The translations under genes were made by a program, and so were the position numbers. A stretch of DNA of 64,000 nt. Source: Clostridia bacterium (GTDB lineage Bacteria > Bacillota > Clostridia > Lachnospirales > Lachnospiraceae). Below are positions 44,142 through 52,359 of this stretch, piece by piece (position 1 is the stretch's first letter; every line of letters begins with the position of its first letter). The stretch covers positions 90,136 through 154,135 of the forward strand of contig BNZC01000001.1 in the NCBI GenBank assembly GCA_026000755.1. The letters are read 5' to 3'. Below the pieces are notes generated by a model that made no database searches, was not told the origin of the DNA, and saw only the letters and a list, made by a program, of their open reading frames with translations.

Positions 44142-45670
44142 ATAACCCCTTCTCTGGTGTCCTCTAAGGCAATGCCCTGCTCCAGTAATGTGGCTCTAAT
44201 TTCATCCGCACGGGCAAAATCCTTATTTTTCTTCGCCGCAGTCCGCTGCGTGATCAAATCCTCAATTTGCGTATCTAAGATTTCTTCTTTCTTCTCTAAT
44301 AAAATACCCATAATATCACAGAGCCGATTCAAACGCTCATACAATGCTTGCCAAAATGCTCCGGAAGCCCCCTCTAAGTTTAGGGTGTTGCAATATTTTA
44401 CAAATTCAAAAATAACGGAAATTCCATCCGCTGTATTAAAATCATCTTCCATAGCGGCTTCAAATTTTTGGACAAATACATTACTTTCTTCATAGATTGC
44501 TTTTTCCTCAGCTGTGAGTGAGGCAGTTCTTCTTTCCGCAGATTGCTTCGTGTTTTCCTTTTCCTCAGCTGCGAGTGCCGCAGCTTCTTCTTTTTCAAAT
44601 ACCGATGAAACATTTCCATCTTTTTTGGCTATTGATGCAGCATTTCCGTCTTCTTTTGTTTTTTCAGTCTGCACTATCTTACGCCGCAAATGATCCGCTG
44701 CCGTAAGGATTCGATCCAATCCTGCCTTTGCCGCCTCCATCAAATCCCGACTAAAGTTTAAGGGACTGCGATAATGGGCGGACAGCATAAAGAAACGCAA
44801 CACTTGTGGATCATATTTTTCCGTAACTTCCCGCACGGTAAAGAAATTTCCATCGGACTTTGACATCTTTTTGTTTTCAATGTTTAAGAATCCGTTGTGC
44901 ATCCAATATTTGGCAAAGGACTTACCGTTGGCAGCTTCGCTTTGGGCAATTTCATTTTCATGGTGGGGAAAAATCAAATCTTCTCCCCCCCCATGGATGT
45001 CAATCTCTGTGCCAAGATGTTTTTTTGCCATGACGGAACACTCAATGTGCCAGCCGGGGCGACCGTCACACCAAGGGGATTCCCAGTAGGGTTCTCCGTC
45101 TTTCTTGGGTTTCCAGAGGACGAAATCACTCTCCGATTCCTTTTGTGTATTCCCCGCTACCTGAATGGTTCGGTGTCCGGACTGCAAGTCCTCTAATTTC
45201 TTATGGGAAAGCTTGCCATAGGATTTTGATTTCCCCGTGCGGAAATATACGGTACCATCCTTGGCTGCATAGGCGTAACCCTTCCCCACCAAATCGGCGA
45301 TCATCTCTATCATGCCGCTGATTTCTTCTGTGGCTAGGGGGTGGACATCTGCCGGCAACACCTCCAATGCCTCCATATCCGTTTTGCATTCTGCGATGTA
45401 ACGGCTTGAAATCTCCCCGGCAGGTATCCCCTCCTGCAAGGCCTTGTTGATGATTTTATCGTCCACGTCGGTAAAATTCGACACATATTTCACATCGTAG
45501 CCCTTATAGTTTAAGTAACGCCTTACCGTGTCAAATACGATCATAGGTCGTGCATTTCCAATATGTATGTAATCATATACGGTAGGACCGCAAACGTAAA
45601 TTTTGATTTTGCCTTCTTCTACAGGGATTAATTCTTCTTTTTGCTTACTTAGGGTGTTGTAAACCTTCAT
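44126..45670 (-). CDS. cysS: cysteinyl-tRNA synthetase
   Basis: Class I synthetase charging tRNA-Cys. Zinc/HIGH region YVCGPTVYDYIHIGNAR, GWHIECSVMAKKHLG, DIHGGGEDLIFPHHENE, and the KMSKS loop KKMSKSDGN. Length 514, with an insertion of about 50 low-complexity residues (including KEDGNAASIAKKDGN and AALAAEEKENTK...TASLTAEEK, internally repetitive) between the catalytic and anticodon domains. The Gly-Gly-Gly is coded by a C8/G8 run at 44985-44992. GGAGGACGAAC precedes the ATG. Confidence 0.96.
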   Translation of the reverse strand: MKVYNTLSKQKEELIPVEEGKIKIYVCGPTVYDYIHIGNARPMIVFDTVRRYLNYKGYDVKYVSNFTDVDDKIINKALQEGIPAGEISSRYIAECKTDMEALEVLPADVHPLATEEISGMIEMIADLVGKGYAYAAKDGTVYFRTGKSKSYGKLSHKKLEDLQSGHRTIQVAGNTQKESESDFVLWKPKKDGEPYWESPWCDGRPGWHIECSVMAKKHLGTEIDIHGGGEDLIFPHHENEIAQSEAANGKSFAKYWMHNGFLNIENKKMSKSDGNFFTVREVTEKYDPQVLRFFMLSAHYRSPLNFSRDLMEAAKAGLDRILTAADHLRRKIVQTEKTKEDGNAASIAKKDGNVSSVFEKEEAAALAAEEKENTKQSAERRTASLTAEEKAIYEESNVFVQKFEAAMEDDFNTADGISVIFEFVKYCNTLNLEGASGAFWQALYERLNRLCDIMGILLEKKEEILDTQIEDLITQRTAAKKNKDFARADEIRATLLEQGIALEDTREGVIWKRV

Positions 45671-45728
45671 GTTCGTCCTCCTTCGTCGGTCAATTCAAGC
45701 ACCATGTCTCATGGAACTCTCTATCATT

Positions 45729-45757
45729 AGTGTATGCAGAATGGTGTGTTTTGTCAA
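45729..45757 (-). promoter_or_regulatory. sigma-A promoter of cysS
   Basis: On the minus strand TTGACA (45752-45757), a 17-base spacer and TACACT (45729-45734). It lies about 60 bases upstream of cysS. I see no T-box leader in the short 5' region. Confidence 0.7.
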
Positions 45758-45766
45758 GGGGAAATA

Positions 45767-47005
45767 TCATACCCACTCTCGAAAAAACACTTTTTTACCC
45801 TGAAACAGGCGAGCGGCCAGTTCCCCGATTTCTATCTCCTCATAGGCTTGATTAGGAGTAAAGGGAGCAATCGGCGTGATATGGACAGTTCCTTGCCGGG
45901 ATGTGATTTCAAAAAAACCATTGTTTTCGAGAATTATGTCATCACACACCTTACAGGTAAAATGAATCGGCGACCTGCTTTTTAGTATCCCCCCTAATTT
46001 TTCAAGATTCAAAATGCGTACCATGTAGCGAAATTTCGGGAGGTTTAATGTTTGATTTGGGAAACGGTTCGCAAGTGCTGAAAATAGTTGCTCGGTATCC
46101 TCACAAATAAAATCTTGAATCTGTAGGATAGCCAACGGTTGTTCCTTAGGAACCTTGCTATGATTCCATTGCTGTGCCATTGGATTTGCTTCATTTTTGG
46201 GTTCGTTTTTTGTTTTCTGTGCCACATCCGTTTCACTCTCCCTTGCCGGTACATCGGGCTTTTCCTCTAAGCCATAGGAAAGAATACCTGTTATTCGTTT
46301 TCCCTGCCAAAGAGCAAGCAGTTCTCCGCCTTGGCATTTCATTTCCTCTGAAAATCTCTGATAATAGTATTCATCTCGTTCTAAAAAGAAATCATATTGC
46401 TGCCGTAGTATTTTATTTGCAAATACCGCCGCTTCTGCAAATTCATAGTCTTGCAAGGGGCGTAGGGCAACGTCTAACCTAACTTCTGCCGCATAAAGCA
46501 TATCTTTTCCAAAACCGTATTTTGTCAAGCTTATTTCCGATTCTTGTAAATTATCTTCTCCTTTTCGCTCTGCCAGTTTCGAAAAAAAAGAAAGGCACAT
46601 TTCCTCCTGTGCCAAATCACAATCCGGCAAAAATTGAAATCCCGAAGAGTAATAATAGTCCGGATTCGCAGGCATAAGATAGGTAAGTACATCACCTTTT
46701 CCCCGCAAATAACGCAGACTTTCCGTCATAAGTGCATACATCTTTCCTTGCTTTCGCACCTGGGGAATTGTCGCTACTGCCACAATGTAGGACATTGGAA
46801 AGCTGTTGCCATCTAAAAAGCCATTGTAGGGATTCAAATGAATCATTCCGCAAAGCCTGTCATCTTCCTCTGTCACAAATATCTCATTATCTTGCGTTTT
46901 ATGGCTATAATAATAGTCCACAAAAGCAGTGCTGTCCTCCGGAAAGCTTTCCTCATACAGCGTTCGTGTTTTCACTTTTTCCTCTTTGCCTAATATGCGT
47001 ATCAT
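45767..47005 (-). CDS. Eis-like GNAT N-acetyltransferase with SCP2-like C-terminus
   Basis: A 412-residue protein. The N-terminal GNAT domain (about 1-130) has YIVAVATIPQVRKQGKMYAL, an acetyl-CoA loop variant, and YLMPANPDYYYSSGF, as in the Eis/acetyltransferase family with tandem GNAT and sterol-carrier-like domains. The C-terminal part (about 300-412) fits the latter. A polar insertion (about 245-285, PARESETDVAQKTKNEPKN) interrupts the middle. Substrate unknown. Confidence 0.8.
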   Translation of the reverse strand: MIRILGKEEKVKTRTLYEESFPEDSTAFVDYYYSHKTQDNEIFVTEEDDRLCGMIHLNPYNGFLDGNSFPMSYIVAVATIPQVRKQGKMYALMTESLRYLRGKGDVLTYLMPANPDYYYSSGFQFLPDCDLAQEEMCLSFFSKLAERKGEDNLQESEISLTKYGFGKDMLYAAEVRLDVALRPLQDYEFAEAAVFANKILRQQYDFFLERDEYYYQRFSEEMKCQGGELLALWQGKRITGILSYGLEEKPDVPARESETDVAQKTKNEPKNEANPMAQQWNHSKVPKEQPLAILQIQDFICEDTEQLFSALANRFPNQTLNLPKFRYMVRILNLEKLGGILKSRSPIHFTCKVCDDIILENNGFFEITSRQGTVHITPIAPFTPNQAYEEIEIGELAARLFQGKKVFFREWV

Positions 47006-47038
47006 GATATTCCCTCATGGTTAATTGCGTGTTATTTC

Positions 47039-48013
47039 TTAGTTATCCTTCTCCCCTGCACTATCGGGAGATAATTGCACCGCCACGTCATCCTCGCAAA
47101 GACCAAAGCCTTCGTCTACATCATCCACATCATCTCCGTATGGTTCGATATGGACAACAATGTCATACACATCCTCCAGTCGCTCTTTGATTGCTGCTTC
47201 AACCTTCGAAGCAATATCATGCGCTTCTCGAACACTTATTTCTGCATCCACCTCAATGTCAAGGTCAATATCCCAATGCCCTGCGATTTTTCGCATTCTG
47301 GTGCGATGGGGATTGACTGCACCATCTACCGATTTCACCGCATCAAAAACGAAGCGGTATACCTCCGTATCTTCGTGACCATCCATCAATTCTTGAGTGA
47401 CATCCGCAAAAATCCCAATCGCAGTTTTCATAATCCATAAGCCGATCAAAATGGCGAGTACAGAATCGGCAATACCGCTCCCGGTCAATTCTGATATAAC
47501 AAGCCCGATAAGAACGCCTACAGAAATCAAAACGTCGCCGGTCATATTTTTAGCATTTGCCATAATCATTGCCGAACCGGAGCGTTTTCCGTAAAACCGC
47601 TGAATCAAAGCAAGTAAAATTTTTCCGGCAATGGAAATGACCGTTGCAACAAGAGCAAACATGGTCGGCACGGTAGGCTGTACGCCGGATATTAATTTAG
47701 AAACCGAACCCCAAATCAATTGTGCACCCATAAAAAAGAGAATAAAGGAGAGAATTGCCGTTGCAATGGTTTCTGTACGTCCATGCCCCCAAGGGTGCTG
47801 CACGTCGGCGGGCTTTGCCATGAGTTTCACCACAACAAGGGTCATAATACTGATCAAAACATCTCCAAAGGAGTCAATGCCGTCGCCAAGCAAAGCACCG
47901 CTTCCCGAAAACAGCCCGGCACTGACCTTTATTGTCGCCAAAACAGCATTGCCAACCAAGGCCAAAACAGCTGCGATTTGTATGTATTTTGTCTTATTTG
48001 GATGTTCCGCCAT
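47039..48013 (-). CDS. cation diffusion facilitator (metal efflux)
   Basis: A 324-residue CDF transporter with six helices. The metal-site motifs are ALLGDGIDSFGDV (TM2, DXXXD type) and MIMANAKNMTGDV (TM5). In TM5 the usual HXXXD is NAKNMTGD, so the first ligand is Asn. HPWGHGRTE is the conserved loop. The C-terminal cytoplasmic domain (about 215-300) is followed by an acidic tail (DDVDDVDEG). Likely exports Zn, Fe or Mn; the changed TM5 ligand hints at Mn or Fe. Confidence 0.88.
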   Translation of the reverse strand: MAEHPNKTKYIQIAAVLALVGNAVLATIKVSAGLFSGSGALLGDGIDSFGDVLISIMTLVVVKLMAKPADVQHPWGHGRTETIATAILSFILFFMGAQLIWGSVSKLISGVQPTVPTMFALVATVISIAGKILLALIQRFYGKRSGSAMIMANAKNMTGDVLISVGVLIGLVISELTGSGIADSVLAILIGLWIMKTAIGIFADVTQELMDGHEDTEVYRFVFDAVKSVDGAVNPHRTRMRKIAGHWDIDLDIEVDAEISVREAHDIASKVEAAIKERLEDVYDIVVHIEPYGDDVDDVDEGFGLCEDDVAVQLSPDSAGEKDN

Positions 48014-48041
48014 CAGTCAAATTCTCCTTATTATGAGAAAG

Positions 48042-48716
48042 TCATTTCGCCATGCTATTTTCTTTTCTCTTGCCTACCATCGACCACCACCTACTACAAC
48101 CGCCTATTGCAACACCCAGACACATACCAATTGGAAGCCACGTGCTGGTATCATCTGTGACCGTGCCAATGACTGCACCAAACATAAGCCCAAAACACAT
48201 TCCAAGAGCCATGCCGAATGCCTGCACTTCTTGCTTCAAATCCCGCAGCATAATGAAATCTTCTCCGTTTTCACGGACGGTTTTGTAGCCAAGCCGCTCA
48301 TAAAGATGCAGGGCGGGATTGTCTTTTTGCACCGAAAGTGAGGTTTGTTTATAGCCTTTCTCCGCCAACAATTCAAACAGTTTTTTCAGCAGATCTGTAC
48401 CAATGCCCTGCTTACGATATTCCGGAAAAACGGAAATGGCAAGCTCCGGCGTTTCATCATCAATATGCCCAAACGCCGGGATGATTCGTGTCCATGCTAC
48501 GCCGACGATTTTGCCATCTAACACGGCAACCACGCCGCAGTCGCCCTTAATAGCTTCTTTTCCGCTGCTGTTAAAGCCGTTTATGTAAATGGCGATTTCA
48601 GGCTTTTCGATTACATCCCGGGGCAGCGGTGCTGCTCCGGTCGGAACGAATATGGCGTGATAGAGAAAGTCTTTCAACACAGCGTAGTCAGTTGGTTCAA
48701 TTTGTCTTATTTTCAT
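48042..48716 (-). CDS. GNAT acetyltransferase with glycine-rich membrane tail
   Basis: The first 165 residues form a GNAT domain: [35 protein letters not shown] (acetyl-CoA loop) and [18 protein letters not shown]. After LRDLKQEVQ come two short Gly-rich hydrophobic segments ([17 protein letters not shown] and [14 protein letters not shown]) like a glycine-zipper hairpin. The second unit is usually a separate small membrane protein, so this looks like a fusion. The stop overlaps ispF by four bases. Confidence 0.8.
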   Translation of the reverse strand: MKIRQIEPTDYAVLKDFLYHAIFVPTGAAPLPRDVIEKPEIAIYINGFNSSGKEAIKGDCGVVAVLDGKIVGVAWTRIIPAFGHIDDETPELAISVFPEYRKQGIGTDLLKKLFELLAEKGYKQTSLSVQKDNPALHLYERLGYKTVRENGEDFIMLRDLKQEVQAFGMALGMCFGLMFGAVIGTVTDDTSTWLPIGMCLGVAIGGCSRWWSMVGKRKENSMAK

Positions 48717-49249
48717 CTTTCACGGCCTCCACAACCGGGGCAGCCCTTAGAATCTCCTACGGCAAAACTCCCCTCATAGACTCCGGTCAAAATACAGACC
48801 GCCTGCGCCGCTATGCCTTCTTCACGCCCGGAAAAGCCAAGGCCTTCTTCTGTGGTCGCTTTCACATTGATTTGATTCTTAGAAATCTCAAGTGCTTCGG
48901 CTATATTGTGTATCATTTCCTCCATGTAGGGACGAAGTTTCGGTTTTTGTGCAATGATGGTGGCATCAATATTTTCGATATAATACCCCTCCTCTTCCAG
49001 GAGCTGATTCACTTGCAGCAGTAGCTTTAGACTGGATATACCCGCATATGCCCCATCGGTATCCGGAAAGTGCTTCCCAATATCGCCTAAGGCTGCCGCT
49101 CCAAGAAGTGCATCCATAATTGCATGAAGCAGGACATCGGCATCGGAATGCCCCAGTAAGCCTAAGGGATGATCGATTTTCACCCCCCCCAATATCAAAT
49201 CACGTCCCTCTGTTAATCTGTGAACATCATAACCTGTGCCAATTCGCAT
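48713..49249 (-). CDS. ispF: 2-C-methyl-D-erythritol 2,4-cyclodiphosphate synthase
   Basis: Fifth enzyme of the MEP isoprenoid pathway. It has GYDVHRL (zinc ligands Asp8 and His10), [31 protein letters not shown] and a C-terminal [17 protein letters not shown]. Length 178, with about 20 extra C-terminal residues (SKGCPGCGG). The Gly-Gly in LILGGVK is a C8/G8 run (49183-49190). Confidence 0.95.
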   Translation of the reverse strand: MRIGTGYDVHRLTEGRDLILGGVKIDHPLGLLGHSDADVLLHAIMDALLGAAALGDIGKHFPDTDGAYAGISSLKLLLQVNQLLEEEGYYIENIDATIIAQKPKLRPYMEEMIHNIAEALEISKNQINVKATTEEGLGFSGREEGIAAQAVCILTGVYEGSFAVGDSKGCPGCGGRER

Positions 49250-49293
49250 CGTCAGTCCATCCTCTCTTTTTATATGAAAAATTCAATCATACA

Positions 49294-49317
49294 CAAAAAA
49301 CCCCAAAGCGGGGTTTT
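49294..49317 (-). terminator. terminator of the tRNA operon
   Basis: On the minus strand AAAACCCC-GCTTT-GGGGTTTT followed by T residues. It lies downstream of the tRNA genes and reads in their direction. Confidence 0.85.
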
Positions 49318-49347
49318 GGAAATTATTGTATAAAACCATTATAAGGA

Positions 49348-49420
49348 GTAGCGGAAAAGGGATTCGACGCCCCCCTTTCCTCGGTATTATGAAACTGTCA
49401 TATTACCGTAAATACTAAAG
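49348..49420 (-). pseudogene. degenerate tRNA-Met copy or tRNA 3'-end duplication
   Basis: GTAGCGGAAAAGGGATTCGA (49348-49367) repeats the last 20 bases at the 3' end of the tRNA-Met gene (49420-49439) exactly, 72 bases away. The spacing equals one tRNA gene. The stretch between holds AGTTTCATAATAC, which resembles the anticodon arm GGTTCATACCC. No cloverleaf can be drawn. It may be a decayed second tRNA-Met or an att-like remnant. Confidence 0.6.
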
Positions 49421-49494
49421 TAGCGGAAAAGGGATTCGAACCCCCGACACCACGGGTATGAACCGTGTGCTCTCGCCAACTGAGCTATTCCGCC
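49421..49494 (-). tRNA. tRNA-Met (CAT), elongator type
   Basis: Cloverleaf on the minus strand: acceptor GGCGGAA / TTCCGCT plus A, anticodon loop TTCATAC (anticodon CAT) on the CACGG/CCGTG stem, T-arm GGGGGTTCGAATCCC. The G1-U72 pair is as in Bacillus elongator tRNA-Met, not an initiator. CCA is not encoded. An Ile2 (lysidine) identity is possible for any CAT anticodon but the body fits Met. Confidence 0.93.
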
Positions 49495-49499
49495 ATAGA

Positions 49500-49572
49500 T
49501 GGGACCTACAGGGCTCGAACCTGTGACATTCTGCTTGTAAGGCAGACGCTCTCCCAGCTGAGCTAAGATCCC
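49500..49572 (-). tRNA. tRNA-Val (TAC)
   Basis: Acceptor GGGATCT / AGGTCCC plus A, D-arm GCTCAGCTGGGAGAGC, anticodon stem TCTGC/GCAGA with loop CTTACAA (anticodon TAC), and T-arm ACAGGTTCGAGCCCTGT. It is five bases upstream of tRNA-Met in the same transcript. CCA is not encoded. Confidence 0.96.
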
Positions 49573-49611
49573 ATATCAGATTTCTTGTAACGCAATGAAA
49601 CCGACTTCGTT

Positions 49612-49641
49612 ATTATACTATGATTTAGGGATAAACGTCAA
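49612..49641 (-). promoter_or_regulatory. sigma-A promoter of the tRNA operon
   Basis: On the minus strand TTGACG (49636-49641), an 18-base spacer and TATAAT (49612-49617), 40 bases before tRNA-Val. It lies just past the stop of the histidine kinase gene. Confidence 0.8.
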
Positions 49642-49657
49642 GTGTTTTTTTGAATTT

Positions 49658-50668
49658 TTACGTAAAACTTAAAAATGAATTTTTCGGAAAGACTATCCTT
49701 ACTGTCGTTCCCTGCTCCGCTCCCTGATTGGACACAAGTTCTATGCCAAGCCCCATCTTATCGCACAGCTTTTTCACCAGATACAAGCCCATGCCCGTTG
49801 CCGCTGCTGTGTCGGTTCGTCCGTTTTTTCCCGTAAATCCTCGCTCAAATACACGAGAAAGATCGCCCTCTGAAATTCCTATGCCATCGTCTGAAATTTC
49901 CAAGGTATGATCCGAAAAACAATATTCCACCGTTTTTGCGCCGTATTTCACAGAATTATCCAAGAGCTGTTGCAGGATAAATGCCATCCATTTTCCATCG
50001 GAATAAACCATGGACTCTGACAGAATATCCGAACTGTCAATCCTGATTTTTCCTGCAATCAGAAATTTGGCGTTTTTGCGGATGACCGAATGAATCAGTT
50101 CTTTGATATGAATTTCCTTGATTACATAGTCCTTTTCCACCGCAGAACTTCGGGCGTAAAATAAGGCTCGTTCTACTTGTTTTTCGATATTGGATAGCTC
50201 AAACAACACATCAGAAAATGCTGCATTGTCATATTCGTTATTTTCGCAAATCAGCTTTGTTGCGCTGATGGGAGTTTTGATTTCGTGTACCCATAGTTCG
50301 ATGTATTCCCGATATTCTTCATGCTCTATAATGTTTTTTGCGAGGGTGTCATTCATGCTCTTGCTTGCCGCTCTTAGAGCCTGTACCCAAATCTCACCCT
50401 CGTAGAAATCGGGTTCCTCCATGACTTCACAGATAAGCTGTTTGGATTCCAATTGTTCTAAGGTTTTGGAAAATGTAGTGTAGTAAATGGTTTTCTTTAG
50501 GCATTCTGCTGTGATGGCAAATAAAGTGCCTGCAAGGTAAAGAAAACTGATCAGGAAAACCAGTTGAATCGGACAAGCCAAGACATAGAGTACCGTAGCA
50601 CAAGCAACAGCAGTAATTAGGCTTACCAGAAAGAAAGGGCGTTTGTCTTTTAGTAGTAAAATTATCAT
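49658..50668 (-). CDS. intramembrane-sensing histidine kinase (BceS-like)
   Basis: A 336-residue sensor kinase. Two N-terminal helices with almost no external loop (about 14-58) fit the intramembrane-sensing class that responds to cell-envelope antibiotics. H-box ELWVHEIKTPISATKL (His about 134). ATPase boxes: QQLLDNSVKYG (N), ISDDGIGIS (G1), FERGFTG (F) and ATGMGLYLVKKL (G2). ATG 50668 (MIILLLKDKRPF) follows GGAGGG; the longer frame covers hairpins. The usual ABC partner genes (BceAB type) are not adjacent. Confidence 0.9.
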   Translation of the reverse strand: MIILLLKDKRPFFLVSLITAVACATVLYVLACPIQLVFLISFLYLAGTLFAITAECLKKTIYYTTFSKTLEQLESKQLICEVMEEPDFYEGEIWVQALRAASKSMNDTLAKNIIEHEEYREYIELWVHEIKTPISATKLICENNEYDNAAFSDVLFELSNIEKQVERALFYARSSAVEKDYVIKEIHIKELIHSVIRKNAKFLIAGKIRIDSSDILSESMVYSDGKWMAFILQQLLDNSVKYGAKTVEYCFSDHTLEISDDGIGISEGDLSRVFERGFTGKNGRTDTAAATGMGLYLVKKLCDKMGLGIELVSNQGAEQGTTVRIVFPKNSFLSFT

Positions 50669-50689
50669 GAATCCCTCCACATAGGACTC

Positions 50690-50854
50690 GCAAACCGCAG
50701 GTTTGCTCGTTGTCGCGATGTTCGTCGAATGTCCACATGATACGAACCTGCTATGCACAAGTGCATAGCTACGCAGATATATTCATTCACATCTTTACGG
50801 ATAAATCCGCAAGCTGCTCATTTCATATCTGCTATGCTTGCTTTGCAAGCATAG
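50690..50854. repeat. three perfect hairpins between response regulator and kinase genes
   Basis: GCAAACC-GCA-GGTTTGC (50690-50706), GCTATGCAC-AA-GTGCATAGC (50750-50769) and CTATGCTTGC-TTT-GCAAGCATAG (50832-50854). None has a T-run. They would separate the regulator and kinase parts of one mRNA and could set their ratio by stalling decay or transcription. Confidence 0.7.
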
Positions 50855-50857
50855 GTT

Positions 50858-51544
50858 CTATTTTGTGGCCGCACTGCTCACTATACACGCATATCCCTGT
50901 CCTCGTTTTGTCGTGATAAAATCCTCCGCACCGATTTGCTCTAATTTTTTCCGCAGACGGTTGATATTCACCGTTAAGGTATTGTCGTCTACAAATTCGT
51001 CCGACTCCCAAAGTTCTTCCATAATGCGATCACGAGAAATAATCCTGCCCTCATTTTGCATGAGCAGATACAAAATCCCTTGTTCATTTTTGGTCAATTC
51101 TGCGGACATATCACCTTTGCTTACCATGGAACGGCTGCGGTTTAAGGATACCCCCCCCAGTTCGACTACGCTTTCCTCTGTATTTTTGTAACTGCGGCGA
51201 AGGAGATTCTCAATGCGTACCAATAAAATCTGCACATGATAGGGCTTTGTCACAAAGTCATCTGCTCCCAGATTCATGCTCATCAGTTCATCCAGTTCTG
51301 TGTTGCGGCTTGTTACGACAATAATCGGTATGCTCGCCTGCTTTCTGATTTCACGGCAAATGTGGTAGCCGTCTTGTACGGGCAAACCCAAATCCAATAG
51401 AATCAAATGGGGCTGCTCCTTTAATGCGAAGTTTACCACATCTGTGAACTCCTCCGGTGCGGTGGTTTCATAACCATAGCGGTTTAATAATTCGGAAAGT
51501 TCTGTTCGTATGGTTGGATCGTCCTCTATGATTAAGATTTTCAT
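50858..51544 (-). CDS. OmpR-family response regulator (BceR-like)
   Basis: A 228-residue regulator. Receiver: EDDP (Asp pair), LILLDLGLPVQDG (phospho-Asp about 52), TSRN and VTKPYH (Lys). C-terminal winged helix (about 130-228) with ELTKNEQGILYLLMQNEG and NRLRKKLEQIG. A C8/G8 run at 51151-51158 codes Leu-Gly-Gly. It is transcribed with the kinase gene. Confidence 0.93.
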   Translation of the reverse strand: MKILIIEDDPTIRTELSELLNRYGYETTAPEEFTDVVNFALKEQPHLILLDLGLPVQDGYHICREIRKQASIPIIVVTSRNTELDELMSMNLGADDFVTKPYHVQILLVRIENLLRRSYKNTEESVVELGGVSLNRSRSMVSKGDMSAELTKNEQGILYLLMQNEGRIISRDRIMEELWESDEFVDDNTLTVNINRLRKKLEQIGAEDFITTKRGQGYACIVSSAATK

Positions 51545-51642
51545 GGTAAAAAACCTCCATTTACGGCTATCATCTTGTAAGGAGTGCGTGAAACTAAACT
51601 CGTAAAGTTCATAGGGTTAAGCTTGTGCAACCCTTTGTTCTG

Positions 51643-52170
51643 CTAAAACACTTCAACCTGAAGCCCTTTCAATACTGCCATAGCTGCCTCATGTAATTTC
51701 TCATCATGTGATGCCGTAGCCTGTGAATCCACAAGGATGGGTGTTTCGGGCTGTGCCGTTTTCGCCAACACTGCATTTGACAAAACGCAAATGTTTGACA
51801 CCAAGCCCACCAGTTCAATGGAAACATAGGGCGTATTTTTCAAATATTCATACAAACGATCAGAACCAAATGTGGGCTTTTCAAAACACTTGTCCGTATC
51901 TTTCCGCAAAACCTCGATTTTTCCATAGAGCCGGTGTCCAAGGCTTCCCTTTATGCAATGTATTACAGGAAGATTCTTTCCCTCCTGTGTCGTGAGGTAA
52001 TCCTCTTCATGGGTGTCCAAGGTAAAAAGTATGTCATCACCATTTTCACGATATTGCATAATCTTTTCTATAATCCGATTCTCTAAACCATCTGCACCGG
52101 GAAAACCCAAGGATCCCGATACAAAATCATTTTGATAATCTACCACAATTAGACATCTTTTTTTGCTCAT
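51643..52170 (-). CDS. nicotinamidase / isochorismatase-family cysteine hydrolase
   Basis: A 175-residue hydrolase. Catalytic Asp in VVDYQNDF (Asp11), metal/active residues in TLDTHEEDY, Lys in HCIKGSLGHRL, and the nucleophile cysteine in VGLVSNICVLSNAV. This fits PncA, which turns nicotinamide into nicotinate for NAD salvage. Its ATG (52170) is fused to the last of three copies of the dnaJ 3' end, overlapping that copy's stop as TCATGA. Confidence 0.85.
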   Translation of the reverse strand: MSKKRCLIVVDYQNDFVSGSLGFPGADGLENRIIEKIMQYRENGDDILFTLDTHEEDYLTTQEGKNLPVIHCIKGSLGHRLYGKIEVLRKDTDKCFEKPTFGSDRLYEYLKNTPYVSIELVGLVSNICVLSNAVLAKTAQPETPILVDSQATASHDEKLHEAAMAVLKGLQVEVF

Positions 52171-52359
52171 GATTCATCCTTATTCTTCCTGCCAAAACGT
52201 TTACATTTTGACAGATACATCTTTTCTACTTATGATTCGTCTTTATTCTTTCTATACAAAATAGTTACAGTTTGATAGCACAGTTTTTCTATTTACGACT
52301 CATCCTTATTCTTCCTGCCAAAGCCCTTACGTTTGGTAGGCTTTTCTTCTGTCTTACCA
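52167..52359 (-). repeat. three 63-bp tandem copies of the dnaJ 3' end
   Basis: Copy A is the dnaJ tail ([10 protein letters not shown], stop). Copy B (52234-52296) and copy C (52171-52233) follow with an exact 63-base period, in the dnaJ frame after its stop. They read LYRKNKDES, stop and FGRKNKDES, stop. After each stop comes AGAAAA-like sequence matching the start of the nicotinamidase gene (ATGAGCAAAAAAAGATG); only copy C keeps the ATG (ATA in B, GTA in A). The unit therefore contains the end of one gene and the beginning of the next. Confidence 0.92.

Noticed and set aside
44126-45766. T-box or cysteine-responsive leader for cysS
   Set aside because: The promoter lies only about 60 bases before the start, too short for a T-box.
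47631-48341. 236-codon plus-strand frame
   Set aside because: It lies over the cation efflux and acetyltransferase genes on the minus strand, has no family motif, and its residues mirror the Gly-rich membrane coding of the real genes.
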